Positions 1 to 9,602 are shown, counted from the first letter of the stretch. The stretch: DNA of 64,000 nucleotides from J054 sp963850255 (GCA_963850255.1 CAWKLL010000023.1:30075-94074); one strand, 5' to 3'. Notes: generated by a model not told the origin, from the letters alone. Made by a program: numbers and translations.

Positions 1-390
1 GCGCGAGTCCGACGAGGTGACATACAGCACCGGATTGCTGGCGGTGCCGGTAACCAGCAGGCCGGTTACCTGGCGCTGCTGGGTGCTGTTCTCAGACCCG
101 TCATCGTCATGGTTCGGCGTGTTGTTCTTGACCAGCGTGATGGTTTCGGTGCTGGTGGCCTGGTAGGAACCGGGCGAATTGCGAATGATCGTGTAAGCCT
201 TTACTTCGCCATTTTGTTGCGCGACGTACAGGCGATCGTCGGGACCGAACTGAAGCGAGGTTGGATTATTCGAGCTTTCGCCCGACAGGTTTCCGGACAG
301 AAATGAAATCGCCTGGGCCTGGATACTCATTGCGGTAAACAGACCGATCAGCAATACGCAAATCTGCGCGCGGGTGATTTTCCCCGTCAT
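1..390 (-). CDS. Secreted beta-propeller protein, glucose/sorbosone dehydrogenase-like (C-terminus outside window)
   Basis: The N-terminal 130 residues are present; the reading frame runs off the left edge. A signal peptide (about residues 1-27, ending in AQA) is followed by a first propeller blade containing LQFGPDDRLYVAQQNG, the type of repeat found in PQQ-dependent sugar dehydrogenases and related NHL/sorbosone dehydrogenase proteins. The protein is therefore probably exported to the periplasm or outside the cell. The catalytic part is not in the window, so substrate and activity cannot be judged. It is transcribed divergently from the subtilase-like gene to the right. Confidence 0.6.
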   Translation of the reverse strand, partial: MTGKITRAQICVLLIGLFTAMSIQAQAISFLSGNLSGESSNNPTSLQFGPDDRLYVAQQNGEVKAYTIIRNSPGSYQATSTETITLVKNNTPNHDDDGSENSTQQRQVTGLLVTGTASNPVLYVTSSDSR

Positions 391-718
391 AGACGCTTGG
401 CCCCTTGTTATTATTTTTGGCCCAGGCACCGCCGTCGCTGAGAACAGCCGGACAATGCCTGCAAAATTCTATCGATCGTACTTAATAATTTACGAACATT
501 AGAAGAAATCGCCTGACTTTGTTGGCCTATTTTCCATAATGCCTGATGCATTGCCGCAGGACTTACCCTATGTCGTGTCTGGCAGGCCCCAGGCTTGTCG
601 GGGAATCTTGCCAATAGTGTTTACAGTAGCGTCCGCCATTACGCCTGTAACGGGCCCGCCAATGCTAGAGTTGCGCTCGGGTAATTGCACTGGCGAAGGG
701 CACACTAGATTCAGCGCG

Positions 719-747
719 TTGACATCCGAATCCTTTCGGCGATACGC
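719..747 (+). promoter_or_regulatory. Possible sigma-70 promoter for the subtilase-like gene
   Basis: A perfect TTGACA -35 box lies at 719-724, and a weak -10 (GATACG/ATACGC) starts 16-17 bases later, about 40 bases before the GTG start at 783. The rest of the 391-782 divergent intergenic region is relatively AT-rich near 470-540 and holds no gene I can support. Confidence 0.3.
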
Positions 748-782
748 CGCGCTGCAATTGCGGTGGTGCAGGGAATGAGATA

Positions 783-2586
783 GTGGACAAGACGAGCAAA
801 CAGGGTCCTCTGCACACGTTGACAGACCTGATGCCCAACGTCAGGCGCATGCATATTTTCGCAATTGTCGCGGGCGTGCTGATGTCGTCCCCGGCGGCCG
901 CCGACGTTAAACAGGATGTCGGCTATGTTGGCCTGGTTAGTGACCTGGGCGTTGCTGTGCCCACGGGGCAGGGCGTCGCGATCAGCCAGGTAGAAGCACC
1001 GGTGCAGATTGAAGATCCGGTGTTGATGGAGCTGGTCGATGCCTGGCTGCCCGATCCGTCGAATACCGAGCTCGCCGGCAAAACCATCATTGATGTAACG
1101 GGTTCTTCCAGTGGTTTTTTCTCGGGCCACGCGACCGGTGTCGCCCGCCGCTTGTTTGGGTTGGCCACGTCGCTGGCGCCAGGCATCGACAGCGTGCTGG
1201 CCTACGAAGCGAATGCCTGGATTGGCGCCGATGCGCTGCGGGCCGGCAGCGTTGGGCAACCGCTGAACGTTACCGGCCGCTTGTCGAATCACAGCTGGAT
1301 TGGCGACAGCGAAGATTCCGCTAGTGCCATCCTGCGTCGCGTCGACTGGCTGATTGATACTCAGGAGCATATCCAGGTGGTGGGGCTGTCCAACGGCAGC
1401 CCGAATCCACCGCTGTTGAGCGGCGCCTTCAATGTGATTGCCGTGGGTGTGACCGAGGCGGAACACGGCATGGGCAGCGCAGCGGTAGATACCTTATATA
1501 CAGCTGGCCGCACGCGACCGCACCTGGTCGCGCCCGAGACTACCACCAGCGCGGCGACGCCGACGGTCTCTGCAGCCCTGTCACTGCTGATCGAAGTAGC
1601 CCACGCGCAGCCGGAACTGTCCACGGACCCGGTGACGCAGTCTATAAATACTGTCAGCGGCGGCTTGATCTATAACGCCGAGCGCAGCGAGGTGCTCAAG
1701 GCCGTGATCATGGCGGCGGCCACGCGCCGCACCAGCAATACCACGGCTGCAGATATCAGCGATTATCGCCTTGAGGGGATCAATCAATCTGACAATGGCC
1801 TGGATACGCGCTACGGCGCCGGGCAGTTAGATGTCTTGCAGAGTTATCGGATTCTCAGCGCCGGTGAGCAGAACAGTGCTGAGGACCAGCCGGCGATGGC
1901 TGGCATGATGGGTTCCAGCGGCTTTGACTACGATCCAGACTTCGGCGGCGCCCAGGGCAGCAATAGCCAGGCAAGCTACCGCCTGCCCGTACAGTCTGAT
2001 ACCCGGGAGCTGACAGTGGCGCTGGTATGGAATCTGGAAATCGACGGCGGCAGGCGGTTTTTCTTTGACGGCACCGCCTATCCGTTGGATCTTGACTTGC
2101 GCTTGCTGGATGTTACGGACGATCCGCTCGGCGTCGAAATAGCCAGCAGCCATGCGGGCCCGCAATACAACTCTGAACATCTCTGGCTGGCACTGGAAGC
2201 GGGCCGGGAATATTTGTTGCGCGTGGTTCCCGGCAGTTCCCAGGGGAGCTTCGCCAGGGATTTCGCCATTGCCTGGCTGCTGCGCGATCCGCCGCCGCCG
2301 GATAGTGATGCCGATGGCGTGGCGGATGCCTTCGACAATTGCACCCTGTCGGCCAACCCGGTTCAGGGTGATGCGGATGACGGACGGCTTCGGCAATGCC
2401 TGCGATGCGGATCTCAACAATGACGACATCGTTAATTTTGCCGACCTGGCGATATTCAAGAGCGTGTTTGGTACCAGTGACAGCCATGCCGACTTTGACG
2501 AGAGCGGCTTTGTGAGTTTTGCGGATCTGGCCATTTTGAAAAGCCGGTTCGGCGCGCCGCCAGGTCCGTCTGGTCTGAATCCCTGA
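783..2586 (+). CDS. Secreted subtilase-like (S8 fold) protein with thrombospondin-3/dockerin-type calcium repeats, frameshifted
   Basis: An N-terminal signal (about residues 24-41) precedes a subtilisin-like core: GQGVAISQVEA at 63-72, SGHATG with the catalytic-position His at 116, NHSW with the oxyanion Asn at 169, and TSAATP with the catalytic-position Ser at 256. The usual Asp of the first motif is Glu71. The C-terminus has a thrombospondin type-3 repeat (DSDADGVADAFDNC) and then two dockerin-like calcium loops (DLNNDDIVNFADL, DFDESGFVSFADL). The frame breaks at 2382-2383: removing one G restores DADDDGFGNACDADLNN, and the frame then runs to a stop at 2586. The GTG start at 783 has AGGGA upstream; an ATG at 831 is an alternative. 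Peptidase activity is uncertain. Confidence 0.7.
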
Positions 2587-2587
2587 C

Positions 2588-3361
2588 TTAGCGCTCAGGC
2601 CCGTAGGCCAACCCCATGTCCTGCAACAAGCCGCCGCGTGGCAGTTCAGTTTGACGGGTCAGCTCCACCGGCATGTTGCCGCTGCGCAGCCGCTCGGCAT
2701 AGTAACGCAGCGGCCAGTAGTGCCCATTGCGGCTGATTTCTGATTTGCCCGGATGCCCGGTAATGTCGATATTGAAGGCATTCACCAGGGCTTGATTGGT
2801 CGCCGGTGCCGGGTCATCAGTATTAATGATGGCCAGCGCAAAGTCAGCGCAACGGCCATGCTGCCTGGCGCCATCTGACCAGTTAAACAAACCCTGCAGA
2901 CCGAAGGGGTCCAGGAAAACCATATTGATGTTCGGTTCTGCTCTTAGCCGCCAGCGCAGGCCTTCGCATAAGGCGTCGGGCACATAGGCGCCGGCGCTGT
3001 GGGCAATCAATTCCAGCTGACGAAGTTGCGGCAGTTGTGCCAGCTCCACGGCCAGTGCGGCGCCGAGCTTGTGCGCGTTCGCCTGCGCGCGGAGTCGATG
3101 GTCGGACGCGGGCGACCAGTTGTAATTGATCACTTGCGTGCCGGCGTCGGCGCCGCGCCGCTTGAGCGCCGCAATCTCTTCCAGAACCGGGTCGTCGCCG
3201 TCCTCACTGCCGTGAAAAATCAGTATCAGTGTCCGGGTTTCTGCTGACAGATCTAACGGTGTTATCTGCAGCGTGTCGGCCGTGCGCGTATAAGCCTCAA
3301 GACCAAGTGCGGCAAGAATGCTCAGCAGCAAAGCTACTGTCAGGATCTTGCGGCAGGTCAT
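2588..3361 (-). CDS. Membrane-anchored alpha/beta-hydrolase (lipase-like)
   Basis: Starting at the ATG at 3361, the protein begins with a single signal-anchor segment (KILTVALLLSILAALGLEA) and continues as an alpha/beta-hydrolase: ILIFHGSEDGD around the oxyanion region, then LIAHSAGAYV, whose GxSxG-like nucleophile elbow is written H-S-A-G, and VFLDPFGL and GHPG later. Substrate is unknown; the fold resembles class 3 or thioesterase-like lipases. The same frame stays open upstream to 3550 and there carries natural-looking sequence (GWYFRKPIFWSCNDEPGC) that probably belongs to the neighbouring lipoprotein after a frame error. It converges with the subtilase-like gene, 1 base apart. Confidence 0.6.
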   Translation of the reverse strand: MTCRKILTVALLLSILAALGLEAYTRTADTLQITPLDLSAETRTLILIFHGSEDGDDPVLEEIAALKRRGADAGTQVINYNWSPASDHRLRAQANAHKLGAALAVELAQLPQLRQLELIAHSAGAYVPDALCEGLRWRLRAEPNINMVFLDPFGLQGLFNWSDGARQHGRCADFALAIINTDDPAPATNQALVNAFNIDITGHPGKSEISRNGHYWPLRYYAERLRSGNMPVELTRQTELPRGGLLQDMGLAYGPER

Positions 3362-3911
3362 GCGGCGAATTACGCTCGCTGAGGGATCGGCCGGGCTGAG
3401 CAGCTCGCAGGAATCGGGTGGCGGACAGCCTGGCTCGTCGTTGCAACTCCAGAAAATCGGCTTGCGGAAATACCAGCCGGAGACGGCCAGCTCCACGGCC
3501 TCGATAGCGTCGCCCGCCGGCAGGAAGCTCAATATCGGCACGCTCGTCAAATTCCTTTACGCACAGACTGATACTTTGTTCATCGCCGTCGTTAATTTCG
3601 GCTTCGATGAGGGCGGCAATTTCTCGCGTCAATGCCGTTCGGCAACGCGGTTCGCGGCCGAGATTGCGACGAAATGGCAGGAATACGCTGGCCAGGTGTC
3701 CGTCTACATGGCCGGCAATATTCAGCCAGGTGTAGGCGCAGCCTTCCTCGCCGTCGCGGCTGGCCGGCTGTACGGACAGCGGCACCAGTTCGACGGTCTT
3801 GCCTGCGTAACGCGCCTGCGTGTCGTTGGGCGTATCAGAGCAACCCGCGAATACCAGCAACGACAGTAACGCTGCCACGGATCGTAAAGTTGTGCCTGCA
3901 CGTGAAACCAT
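3297..3911 (-). CDS. Lipoprotein of unknown function, probable frame error in its C-terminal part
   Basis: The ATG at 3911 begins a lipoprotein signal with lipobox VFAGC. The mature protein (NIAGHVDGHLASVFLPFRR, then SISLCVKEFDERADIELPAG) matches no family I know. After about 3515 the written frame becomes arginine-rich and looks like an off-frame translation, while the +1 frame carries well-formed sequence (DAIEAVELAVSGWYFRKP). One extra G in the GGG at 3513-3515 would explain this. The true C-terminus is therefore unclear: either it ends just before the hydrolase start at 3361 or the two are one polypeptide. The nominal stop at 3297 overlaps the hydrolase start by 65 bases. Confidence 0.5.
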   Translation of the reverse strand: MVSRAGTTLRSVAALLSLLVFAGCSDTPNDTQARYAGKTVELVPLSVQPASRDGEEGCAYTWLNIAGHVDGHLASVFLPFRRNLGREPRCRTALTREIAALIEAEINDGDEQSISLCVKEFDERADIELPAGGRRYRGRGAGRLRLVFPQADFLELQRRARLSATRFLRAAQPGRSLSERNSPHDLPQDPDSSFAAEHSCRTWS

Positions 3912-3975
3912 AGGGTTTATCGTGCTCTCAGGTACCAATCGCCGTCAAGCTGTCAGCCTGAAGGCGACGTCGGGC

Positions 3976-6973
3976 CTATTGCAGGGTGGCTGAGGCTTCT
4001 CCGGTGGGCTGGCTTTCATTGCCTGAGCCGTCAACAGCGGTCATGACCAGGTAGTAGGTGCCCGGCACCAGGCCGTCAATGACATGGCTGGTAATGCCGG
4101 CACCAATCTCTACCTCGTTCGGATAATCGCCCGACTGCACGCCGTAGTAGATGCGATAGCCGTCCAGGTCCGTCAGGGTGGTGCCGTCGGCATTGCTGGT
4201 TGGTGGTAACCAGGAAAGACTCAGGGTAGCCGTTGCAGTGCCGAGCACGTCGATATTGAAGGCGGGCAACTGCACACTGTTTTCGCCGTCGAACACGCTG
4301 ATGCGGATATCCGTGTAACTGTCGACGTCATTGTTACCCGGGCTACCGCTCAGTCGACCATCGTCTTCATCGAAACTGGCCCAGTCGGGTTTGTTAATGA
4401 TGCTGAAACTCAGCTGAGCGTTTTCCGGGTCTTCGGCCGACGGCGTGAAACTATAGTTGCTGCCCACCGCAATTTCGGTAGTCGGCGCTGCCACTGATAG
4501 TCGGTGGCAGATTCGGTGCTGGTTCGTCAGGCAGATCGACGCTGAAACTGGCCTGAATGCCGGTGCTCGCACCGCCATTAAATGTGACGCTCGCGCTGAT
4601 GTTCTGTCCGCCGTCGGGAAATTCCTCTGCCTGCGGCTGTCCGTTGACGTTAACCAGCCATTCGAACGGGGCCTGACCCTCGCTGCGTCCGTTGCTGAAA
4701 CTTACCGCGTCAATATCGGCGTCCGGTAAAACCAGCACGTAAACCGGGCCGGTTAGCGTGGCGCCGTTCAGCGGCTGCGGATTGCTCAGGCTGCTACTGG
4801 TGCTGTAGTAGAAAGCGACGCTCGGCGGGGTGCTGGGAGGCGCCACTTCAGCATCCAGATAGTTCAGCGCATCGGCCGGCGTGCCATCTTCGTTACCGGT
4901 CAGATACCAATAGACCATGCCGGCATCCGAGGCATCGTTAAACTTGTCGTCCGCGCCCAGCATGGCGGCACGTGCTGCCTGGATGTTGCTGTCGACAGCA
5001 TCGTCCATCCATTCCCAGCCACTGTTGTTGAAGCCGGGGTTCTGGTCCTTGATATCGACGAAGCTGACATCCGGGAAATCTGCCTTCACATTTGCCCAGG
5101 TCCGCGAGCCGCTGTTGTTAAAGTTTTCATTCCAGTTGCTGTGCGACACCAGCGTGATGTTTTGCAGCTTGTCGGCGTCAGTCTGGCTCAGGGCACGATA
5201 GACAGCTTCCATCGGACCGCCCTCGATGGAAATCACCGGGCTGCCGGAATTGTAAATAGCGACCACTGCCGCAGTTGCCGCGGCCGCGCTGGCCTCGTAG
5301 TCAACGGTGTCGATCCCCAGCGATTCGGCAAAGGCCGCCGAGTTGCGCATGGCCGCAACCTGGCCGTTGGTAGTACCGCCGAGAATATTGTTGTTGTAGG
5401 CCAGCGTGGTGACATCGTTGAGTTCGGCCTTGTCGATCAGCAAGGCAACAATGGGCAACGCGGCGATATCGTCCTTGTCGAAAATATCACCGTCGTGATG
5501 GACCACAATCTGTGTCGCCAGCGGCTCGACGGGTGGCGCTTCGACGGCATTCACGGTAATTGAGAACGCAGTCAGATTTGCACTCGCCGGTCCGTCGCTG
5601 ACGCTGATGCGAATATTGTTGTAGCTGCGCACATCGTCGTCGTCGGGCGTGCCGCTGAGCTGTCCGGAACTGACGGAGAAACTCGCCCAGTCAGGTTTGT
5701 TGGTGATGAAAAATTCCAGTTCGTCATCGTCCGCGTCGCTGGCAAACGGGGTGAAGCTGTAGCTGCTGCCGGCATCGATTTGCGTGGCCGGCGTGCCGCT
5801 GATGCTCGGGGCGTTATTCTCGGGCTCCGGTTCGGGTGCCGGTTCTGGCTCTGGCTCTGGCTCTGGTTCTGGTTCAGGTGCCGGCGGCGTACCGCCGCTG
5901 TTTTCCAGCGCTGCCTGAATTTCGTTGTTGGTTGCCGTGCTGGCGTCGTTTAAGGCCGTTTCCAGGGCATTGCCGCTGCTGGCGGGCAGCATGGCTTCTA
6001 ACTCTGCAGGCGTTTGGCCTGCGCGAGCTGTTTCGAGTCGCTGCGCCAGGGTTTCCAGCGCAGGATCATTATTAAACGCGCTCGCCAGCGCGACGGTTTG
6101 CGCGGCCTGATCCAGCAGGGCTTGTGAGACCGGCAGTTCGCCGGTGCTGGGCAACGACAGGTCGCCGCCGGTAATTTGTTGCAGGGCCTGATCCAGGGCC
6201 ACGGTGCCATCCAGGTTTCCGACCTGCAGGCCGGTGGTGATGGTTTCAATAAGCACTTGCGCGGCTGCCACGCTGGCCACGGCCGCGACCCGCGGGTCGG
6301 CACCCGCAGCACCTTCACCGTCGATTACACCGTCGACCATGTCTGCGGCCAGGGAAGCCATCACGGCCGCCGGGTCGAGGTTACTGCCACTGGTGATTAG
6401 TGCGTCGCTGGTCCGGCGCAGCGCCTCTGTAATGGCTTCGCTGGCCAGAACCAACTCGGCCAGTGCATCGCCGGATGCCGGAGAACTGTCCGCGTTGCTG
6501 CCGATTCCGAATCCCAGGCTTTCGTTGACGTACTGACGTGCGGCGTCGACATTGGCGGCGCTGGTGCCACCACTCATTTGTGCGGCGATGCTGGCGACCA
6601 GGGTGCTAAACGGCGTGATATTGGTGACGGCGTCGTCACTCGGCGACATCAGCAAGGCTTCCAGGGGGAAGCTGGGTGCGTCGCCGGTCACCAGGTTCAG
6701 GCCATCGCTGACCGTGATGGAGATGGGGAACTCTATGTCCTGATTGCTGAAGCTCAGCGTATAGCGAGCATCGGCACCGGTGGTGGTGGTGGCGATGACT
6801 TTGCCGGTTGCGTCACGGGCGACAACCTCGGCGGAAATAACCGGTCCATCGATCACGATACCCTGCAGCGTGGTATCGCCATCGCCACTGTCAAAACACC
6901 CGGTCAGGGCAATTGCAGCAACAACGGGAAAAAGGTTTTTAGCCGCGGTCCATCGCAGTACTTTCATAGTCAT
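3976..6973 (-). CDS. Large multidomain lipoprotein: He_PIG Ig-like domains, nucleoside-hydrolase-like domain and C-terminal fibronectin III; under tandem c-di-GMP riboswitches, frameshifted
   Basis: The start at 6973 is favoured by GGAAACG just before it; ATG at 6967 is an alternative. Lipobox LTGC places the lipidated Cys at residue 26. In order: a helical alanine-rich region (about 30-360), a Pro-Glu linker (364-385), a putative Ig/He_PIG domain (PSISGTPATQIDAGSSYSF), a domain at about 483-703 with DGDIFDKDDIAALPIVALL and ITLVSHSNWNENF resembling nucleoside-hydrolase-like DUF1593 proteins, a second He_PIG repeat (SFTPSAEDPENAQLSF) and a fibronectin III domain (LDGYRIYYG). The frame breaks at 4486-4490: one extra G splits the ISGTPTTEIAVG motif, which is recognisable from the first repeat. 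Total length is near 998 residues. A surface role under c-di-GMP control (adhesion, matrix) is inferred. Confidence 0.7.
5822..5878 (-). repeat. Six-base tandem repeat encoding a Pro-Glu linker
   Basis: On the plus strand, units of the type GGCTCT/GGTTCT are repeated about nine times. They encode alternating Pro-Glu residues that separate the helical N-terminal region from the first Ig-like domain of the large lipoprotein. Such repeats are prone to slippage, so linker length may vary between strains. Confidence 0.75.
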
Positions 6974-7088
6974 CGTTTCCGTTTCAACACGGAACCGAGT
7001 CGGGGCGTCTGCGCAGCGCAGTCCGGACAGGCCGGCGAGTTCGTCAGGCGACATTCGCGCTGCCATCAATGGCGGCGCGTCTGCGGCA

Positions 7089-7165
7089 CTGGCAACCCCG
7101 CTGTCTTAGGCCAAGCCCTTAGACCGGTAGCTTTGCGTCCCCGTCTTTCGACGGGTTTGCCCTGA
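7089..7165 (-). promoter_or_regulatory. Cyclic-di-GMP-I (GEMM) riboswitch, gene-proximal copy
   Basis: Read on the minus strand, the element contains the conserved blocks of the GEMM-I aptamer in order: AGGGCAAACC, a GAAA tetraloop stem (CGTCGAAAGACG), GGGACGCAAAGC, ACCGGTCTAAG, and the closing GCGGGGTTGCC, which pairs with GGCAAACCC to make the outer stem. The match to the Vibrio Vc2-type consensus is close across the whole 75 bases. It ends about 115 bases before the start codon of the large lipoprotein gene at 6973, so it should control that gene's transcription or translation in response to c-di-GMP. Confidence 0.92.
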
Positions 7166-7309
7166 TTCAGAACCGATGTATTTCGACTCCTCGCTTAACC
7201 CTTGTCGGGCAGCTCGCGAAAAGTGTCTGGACGCAATAACCGGATCGCCGGCGGAAACAGGCCTTCGAACGTGGCCCGCTGGTCGGGGTATCCCGACACC
7301 GCTGATTAC

Positions 7310-7388
7310 CTGGCAGCTCCGCTGTCTTAGGCTTGCGCCGTTAGACCGGTGGCTTTGCGTCCTCGCCTTTCGGTGAGTTTGCCCTTAA
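7310..7388 (-). promoter_or_regulatory. Cyclic-di-GMP-I (GEMM) riboswitch, promoter-proximal copy
   Basis: A second full aptamer lies on the minus strand upstream of the first: AAGGGCAAACTC, stem with GAAA loop (CACCGAAAGGCG), GAGGACGCAAAGCC, ACCGGTCTAA and closing GCGGAGCTGCC. It shares the invariant GACGCAAAGC and CCTAAGACAGCGG blocks with copy one but differs in stem sequences, with compensating pairs, so it is not a recent exact duplication. About 145 bases separate the two aptamers; that spacer contains a strong small hairpin (GTCGGG-ATAC-CCCGAC, near 7287-7302). Confidence 0.9.
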
Positions 7389-7958
7389 ACAAGTTGCAGC
7401 GAGTATTGAATACTTGCGTAAGCCTATGCGCCTCGTTTGACAGAACGCCGACGGTTGATGCGAAGAATTGTGACTCAGTATTTAGTTTAGGCGTCTTCCG
7501 GGAAAAAACTTCTGCGCCGCAGCGTGCGAGATCATCAAAAGCTCTGGAAAAAGGTGATTTTTTGCCACGCATGTAATGCCCTGCGGTTCGAAATTCATTT
7601 CCTTGCATTCTCGGGGTGGCAGAAACGCCGGATTCAGCGTTATCGGCTAAGAACTATTTTTCGGGTTCCGGATACCTATAAAGTCTGCCAATCCAAAATT
7701 TTGTCTGCTGCATCGCAGGGTCCTTGGTCGAGGCTGCCTTGGGTAGTTTTAGCGTGGTCGCTGTCAGCTACGATCAGATCAGGCGCCTAAAAGGCGCTTA
7801 TGTAAAGTTGCGAAACCCTTTGCCCGTAAGGTTTTCAGGCGATGCGAGGGTAATACAATCGGGCTTGCTCAATGGGCTCGAATTCTGTTACGTTTACGTC
7901 TGTATTCCCGATGACGCACAACCAATATAAAGCCTGTTAAAGGTTCAAGGGGTGCGGG
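7389..7958. other. Long intergenic region between the riboswitch leader and the PEP-CTERM gene
   Basis: No convincing gene. It must hold the minus-strand promoter for the riboswitch/lipoprotein transcript and the plus-strand promoter for the gene at 7959, but neither can be pinned down with confidence. Visible structure is limited to a short palindrome AGTATTGAATACT at about 7402-7414 and a GGCGCCTAAAAGGCGC hairpin near 7781-7797 without a T-tract. Confidence 0.5.
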
Positions 7959-8654
7959 ATGCAAAGTTTAAGTGGGAAGTTTCGATTCGTACTGGCGATT
8001 CCTGCCGGTATGTTCTTTTTGTTTGCCGGGCAATCGGCACATGCAGTTCTGATCGACGGCATCGATTTCGATGACAGTTGGTTTGCCGATGAAGTCGTAA
8101 ATTACACTCAAGGGACTGGGGTTTTGGGATCTCAGTACACGGACCCGGCGCAGGCGCTCGGCCTGCCAGATGTTGACTTTGCCAGCGCGCAACAGTGCTT
8201 ATTTTCCCCAAGTCCGGAGAACTGCAGATTCGTGTCGATGGGCGATGGCGGCAGCCTGACGGTTCGGTTCACCGATAATTTCCTGAACGGCGACGGCACG
8301 CCGGCAAACGACCTCTACGTGCTGGAGGTGGGTGAGGCCGAAGGGTCGACGGTTGAGGTCAGCCCGGACGGTTCTGCGTGGACACTGGTTGGCACAATCC
8401 CACCCGGTAATTCTGGGCAAATAGCAGTGTTTAGCTACGGTTTCGATATCGATGCCTTCGGGTTCGGCATTAATGACATGGTCAATTTCGTCCGATTGAC
8501 CGATTCGAATTTTGGGGACACCTCCAATCCGCCAGGCTCGGACTTCGACGCCATCGGAGCGATTCAGACGGTCATCCCCGTACCCGCCGCCGTCTGGCTG
8601 TTCGGCTCAGGGCTGGGGCTGCTCGGCTGGCTGCGGAGAAAAGCCAGCGCCTGA
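7959..8654 (+). CDS. PEP-CTERM-type exported protein of unknown function
   Basis: Signal peptide (residues about 1-29, ending SAHA), a beta-rich mature region with FASAQQCLF, an extracellular type sequence low in Lys, and a C-terminal sorting tail: VIPVPAAVWLFGSGLGLLGW followed by LRRK. That tail is the short motif, hydrophobic helix and basic end recognised by the exosortase/PEP-CTERM system, so the protein is expected to be processed at the inner membrane and delivered to the surface or matrix. The body resembles PEP-CTERM proteins that lack a named domain. No exosortase gene is in the window. The next gene encodes another exosortase substrate, 63 bases downstream. Confidence 0.75.
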   Translation: MQSLSGKFRFVLAIPAGMFFLFAGQSAHAVLIDGIDFDDSWFADEVVNYTQGTGVLGSQYTDPAQALGLPDVDFASAQQCLFSPSPENCRFVSMGDGGSLTVRFTDNFLNGDGTPANDLYVLEVGEAEGSTVEVSPDGSAWTLVGTIPPGNSGQIAVFSYGFDIDAFGFGINDMVNFVRLTDSNFGDTSNPPGSDFDAIGAIQTVIPVPAAVWLFGSGLGLLGWLRRKASA

Positions 8655-8717
8655 GGAAACGCATAAAACGATCCCCGGTGACGCAAGATCAAAAACACCA
8701 ATAAGGGGATTCTTGCC

Positions 8718-9602
8718 ATGCGGCAGAAAATATTAGCTACCACGGCAGCGGCTGTGCTATCGCTGGGACTGGCCGGTACATCTTCAGCGGCGACGCTGGA
8801 GCTGGCGCTGGTCATCGACGGATCAAGCAGTATCTCGGCAAGCGACTGGGATTTGCAGATCGGTGCCTATCAGTCGGTCTTCCAGGACGACTTTTATACC
8901 AACATCATTCAGTCGGGCCCGTTCGATGATCTGTACGTGGCTGCCTATGTGTTCTCCGGGGGGTTTGAGTATGGGCCCCAGGGCGGACCGACCACCGAAG
9001 TATTTGTGTTCAGTTTTATTGACTGGACCTTTATTGACGATGATGCATCGGCGGACGCTTTTGGAGCCCAGTTCGACGGCATTCCGCAGCCGAACGGCAC
9101 CACGGCAACGGCTGAGGCGCTGAGCGTTGCTACCTTTGGCGGTTCCGCCGGTTGTCCATTGGTCTTTGACCCAGCCCGCTGCAACATCGAGGAGCAAACC
9201 GTTAGTGGTATCAATAACAATGGAATCGACAGCGATCGTCAGGTCATCGATATTTCGACCGATGGCGTGCCTACAGAGCCTAATGGCAATGGCACGCCAA
9301 ACGAAGCTGACGATGCGCTGGCACTGGCCGCAGCTGACGCGGCCCGGGGCCTGGGTTTCGTAGTCAACGCGATTGGTGTTGGCGGAATTGATGCAGACTT
9401 TCTGGAGGCCCTGGTGGGGATCGACCCCGTCAAGGACCCGACCGGATTCTTCCTGACTGCGGATACCTTTGGCACCTTTGAGGAAACGCTGATTGCCAAG
9501 CTCGACGCTGAAATTAACGTGATCCCGATTCCCGGCGCACTGCCCCTGTTTCTCTCGGCACTGGCCGGGCTCGGCCTCTGGCGTCGCCGCACACAGTCCT
9601 GA
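8718..9602 (+). CDS. DUF1194/von Willebrand-A-like protein with VPLPA-CTERM sorting tail
   Basis: Signal peptide (ends SSAA, about residue 25), then LELALVIDGSSSISASDWD, in which D-G-S-S-S is a MIDAS-like metal site of the von Willebrand factor A/DUF1194 family; later VIDISTDGVPTEPNG continues the Rossmann-like core and GFVVNAIGVGG follows. The C-terminus IPIPGALPLFLSALAGLGLW plus RRRTQS is a VPLPA-type exosortase sorting signal. The start is supported by AAGGGGATT upstream. Its function is probably surface protein binding, which is inferred from the domain only. Followed by a strong terminator at 9638, so it ends the transcription unit begun at or after 7959. Confidence 0.8.
   Translation: MRQKILATTAAAVLSLGLAGTSSAATLELALVIDGSSSISASDWDLQIGAYQSVFQDDFYTNIIQSGPFDDLYVAAYVFSGGFEYGPQGGPTTEVFVFSFIDWTFIDDDASADAFGAQFDGIPQPNGTTATAEALSVATFGGSAGCPLVFDPARCNIEEQTVSGINNNGIDSDRQVIDISTDGVPTEPNGNGTPNEADDALALAAADAARGLGFVVNAIGVGGIDADFLEALVGIDPVKDPTGFFLTADTFGTFEETLIAKLDAEINVIPIPGALPLFLSALAGLGLWRRRTQS

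Noticed and set aside
711..1466. Long open frame on the minus strand inside the subtilase-like gene
   Set aside because: Arg/His/Gln-rich, no family features, fully opposite a well-supported gene; it is a GC-rich shadow frame.
6973..7069. A longer start or small upstream gene in the riboswitch leader
   Set aside because: The in-frame extension would put about 32 non-signal residues before a clear lipoprotein signal, and GGAAACG sits correctly before the ATG at 6973.
7402..7414. AGTATTGAATACT palindrome as an operator
   Set aside because: Only five-base arms in an AT-rich context; may be chance.
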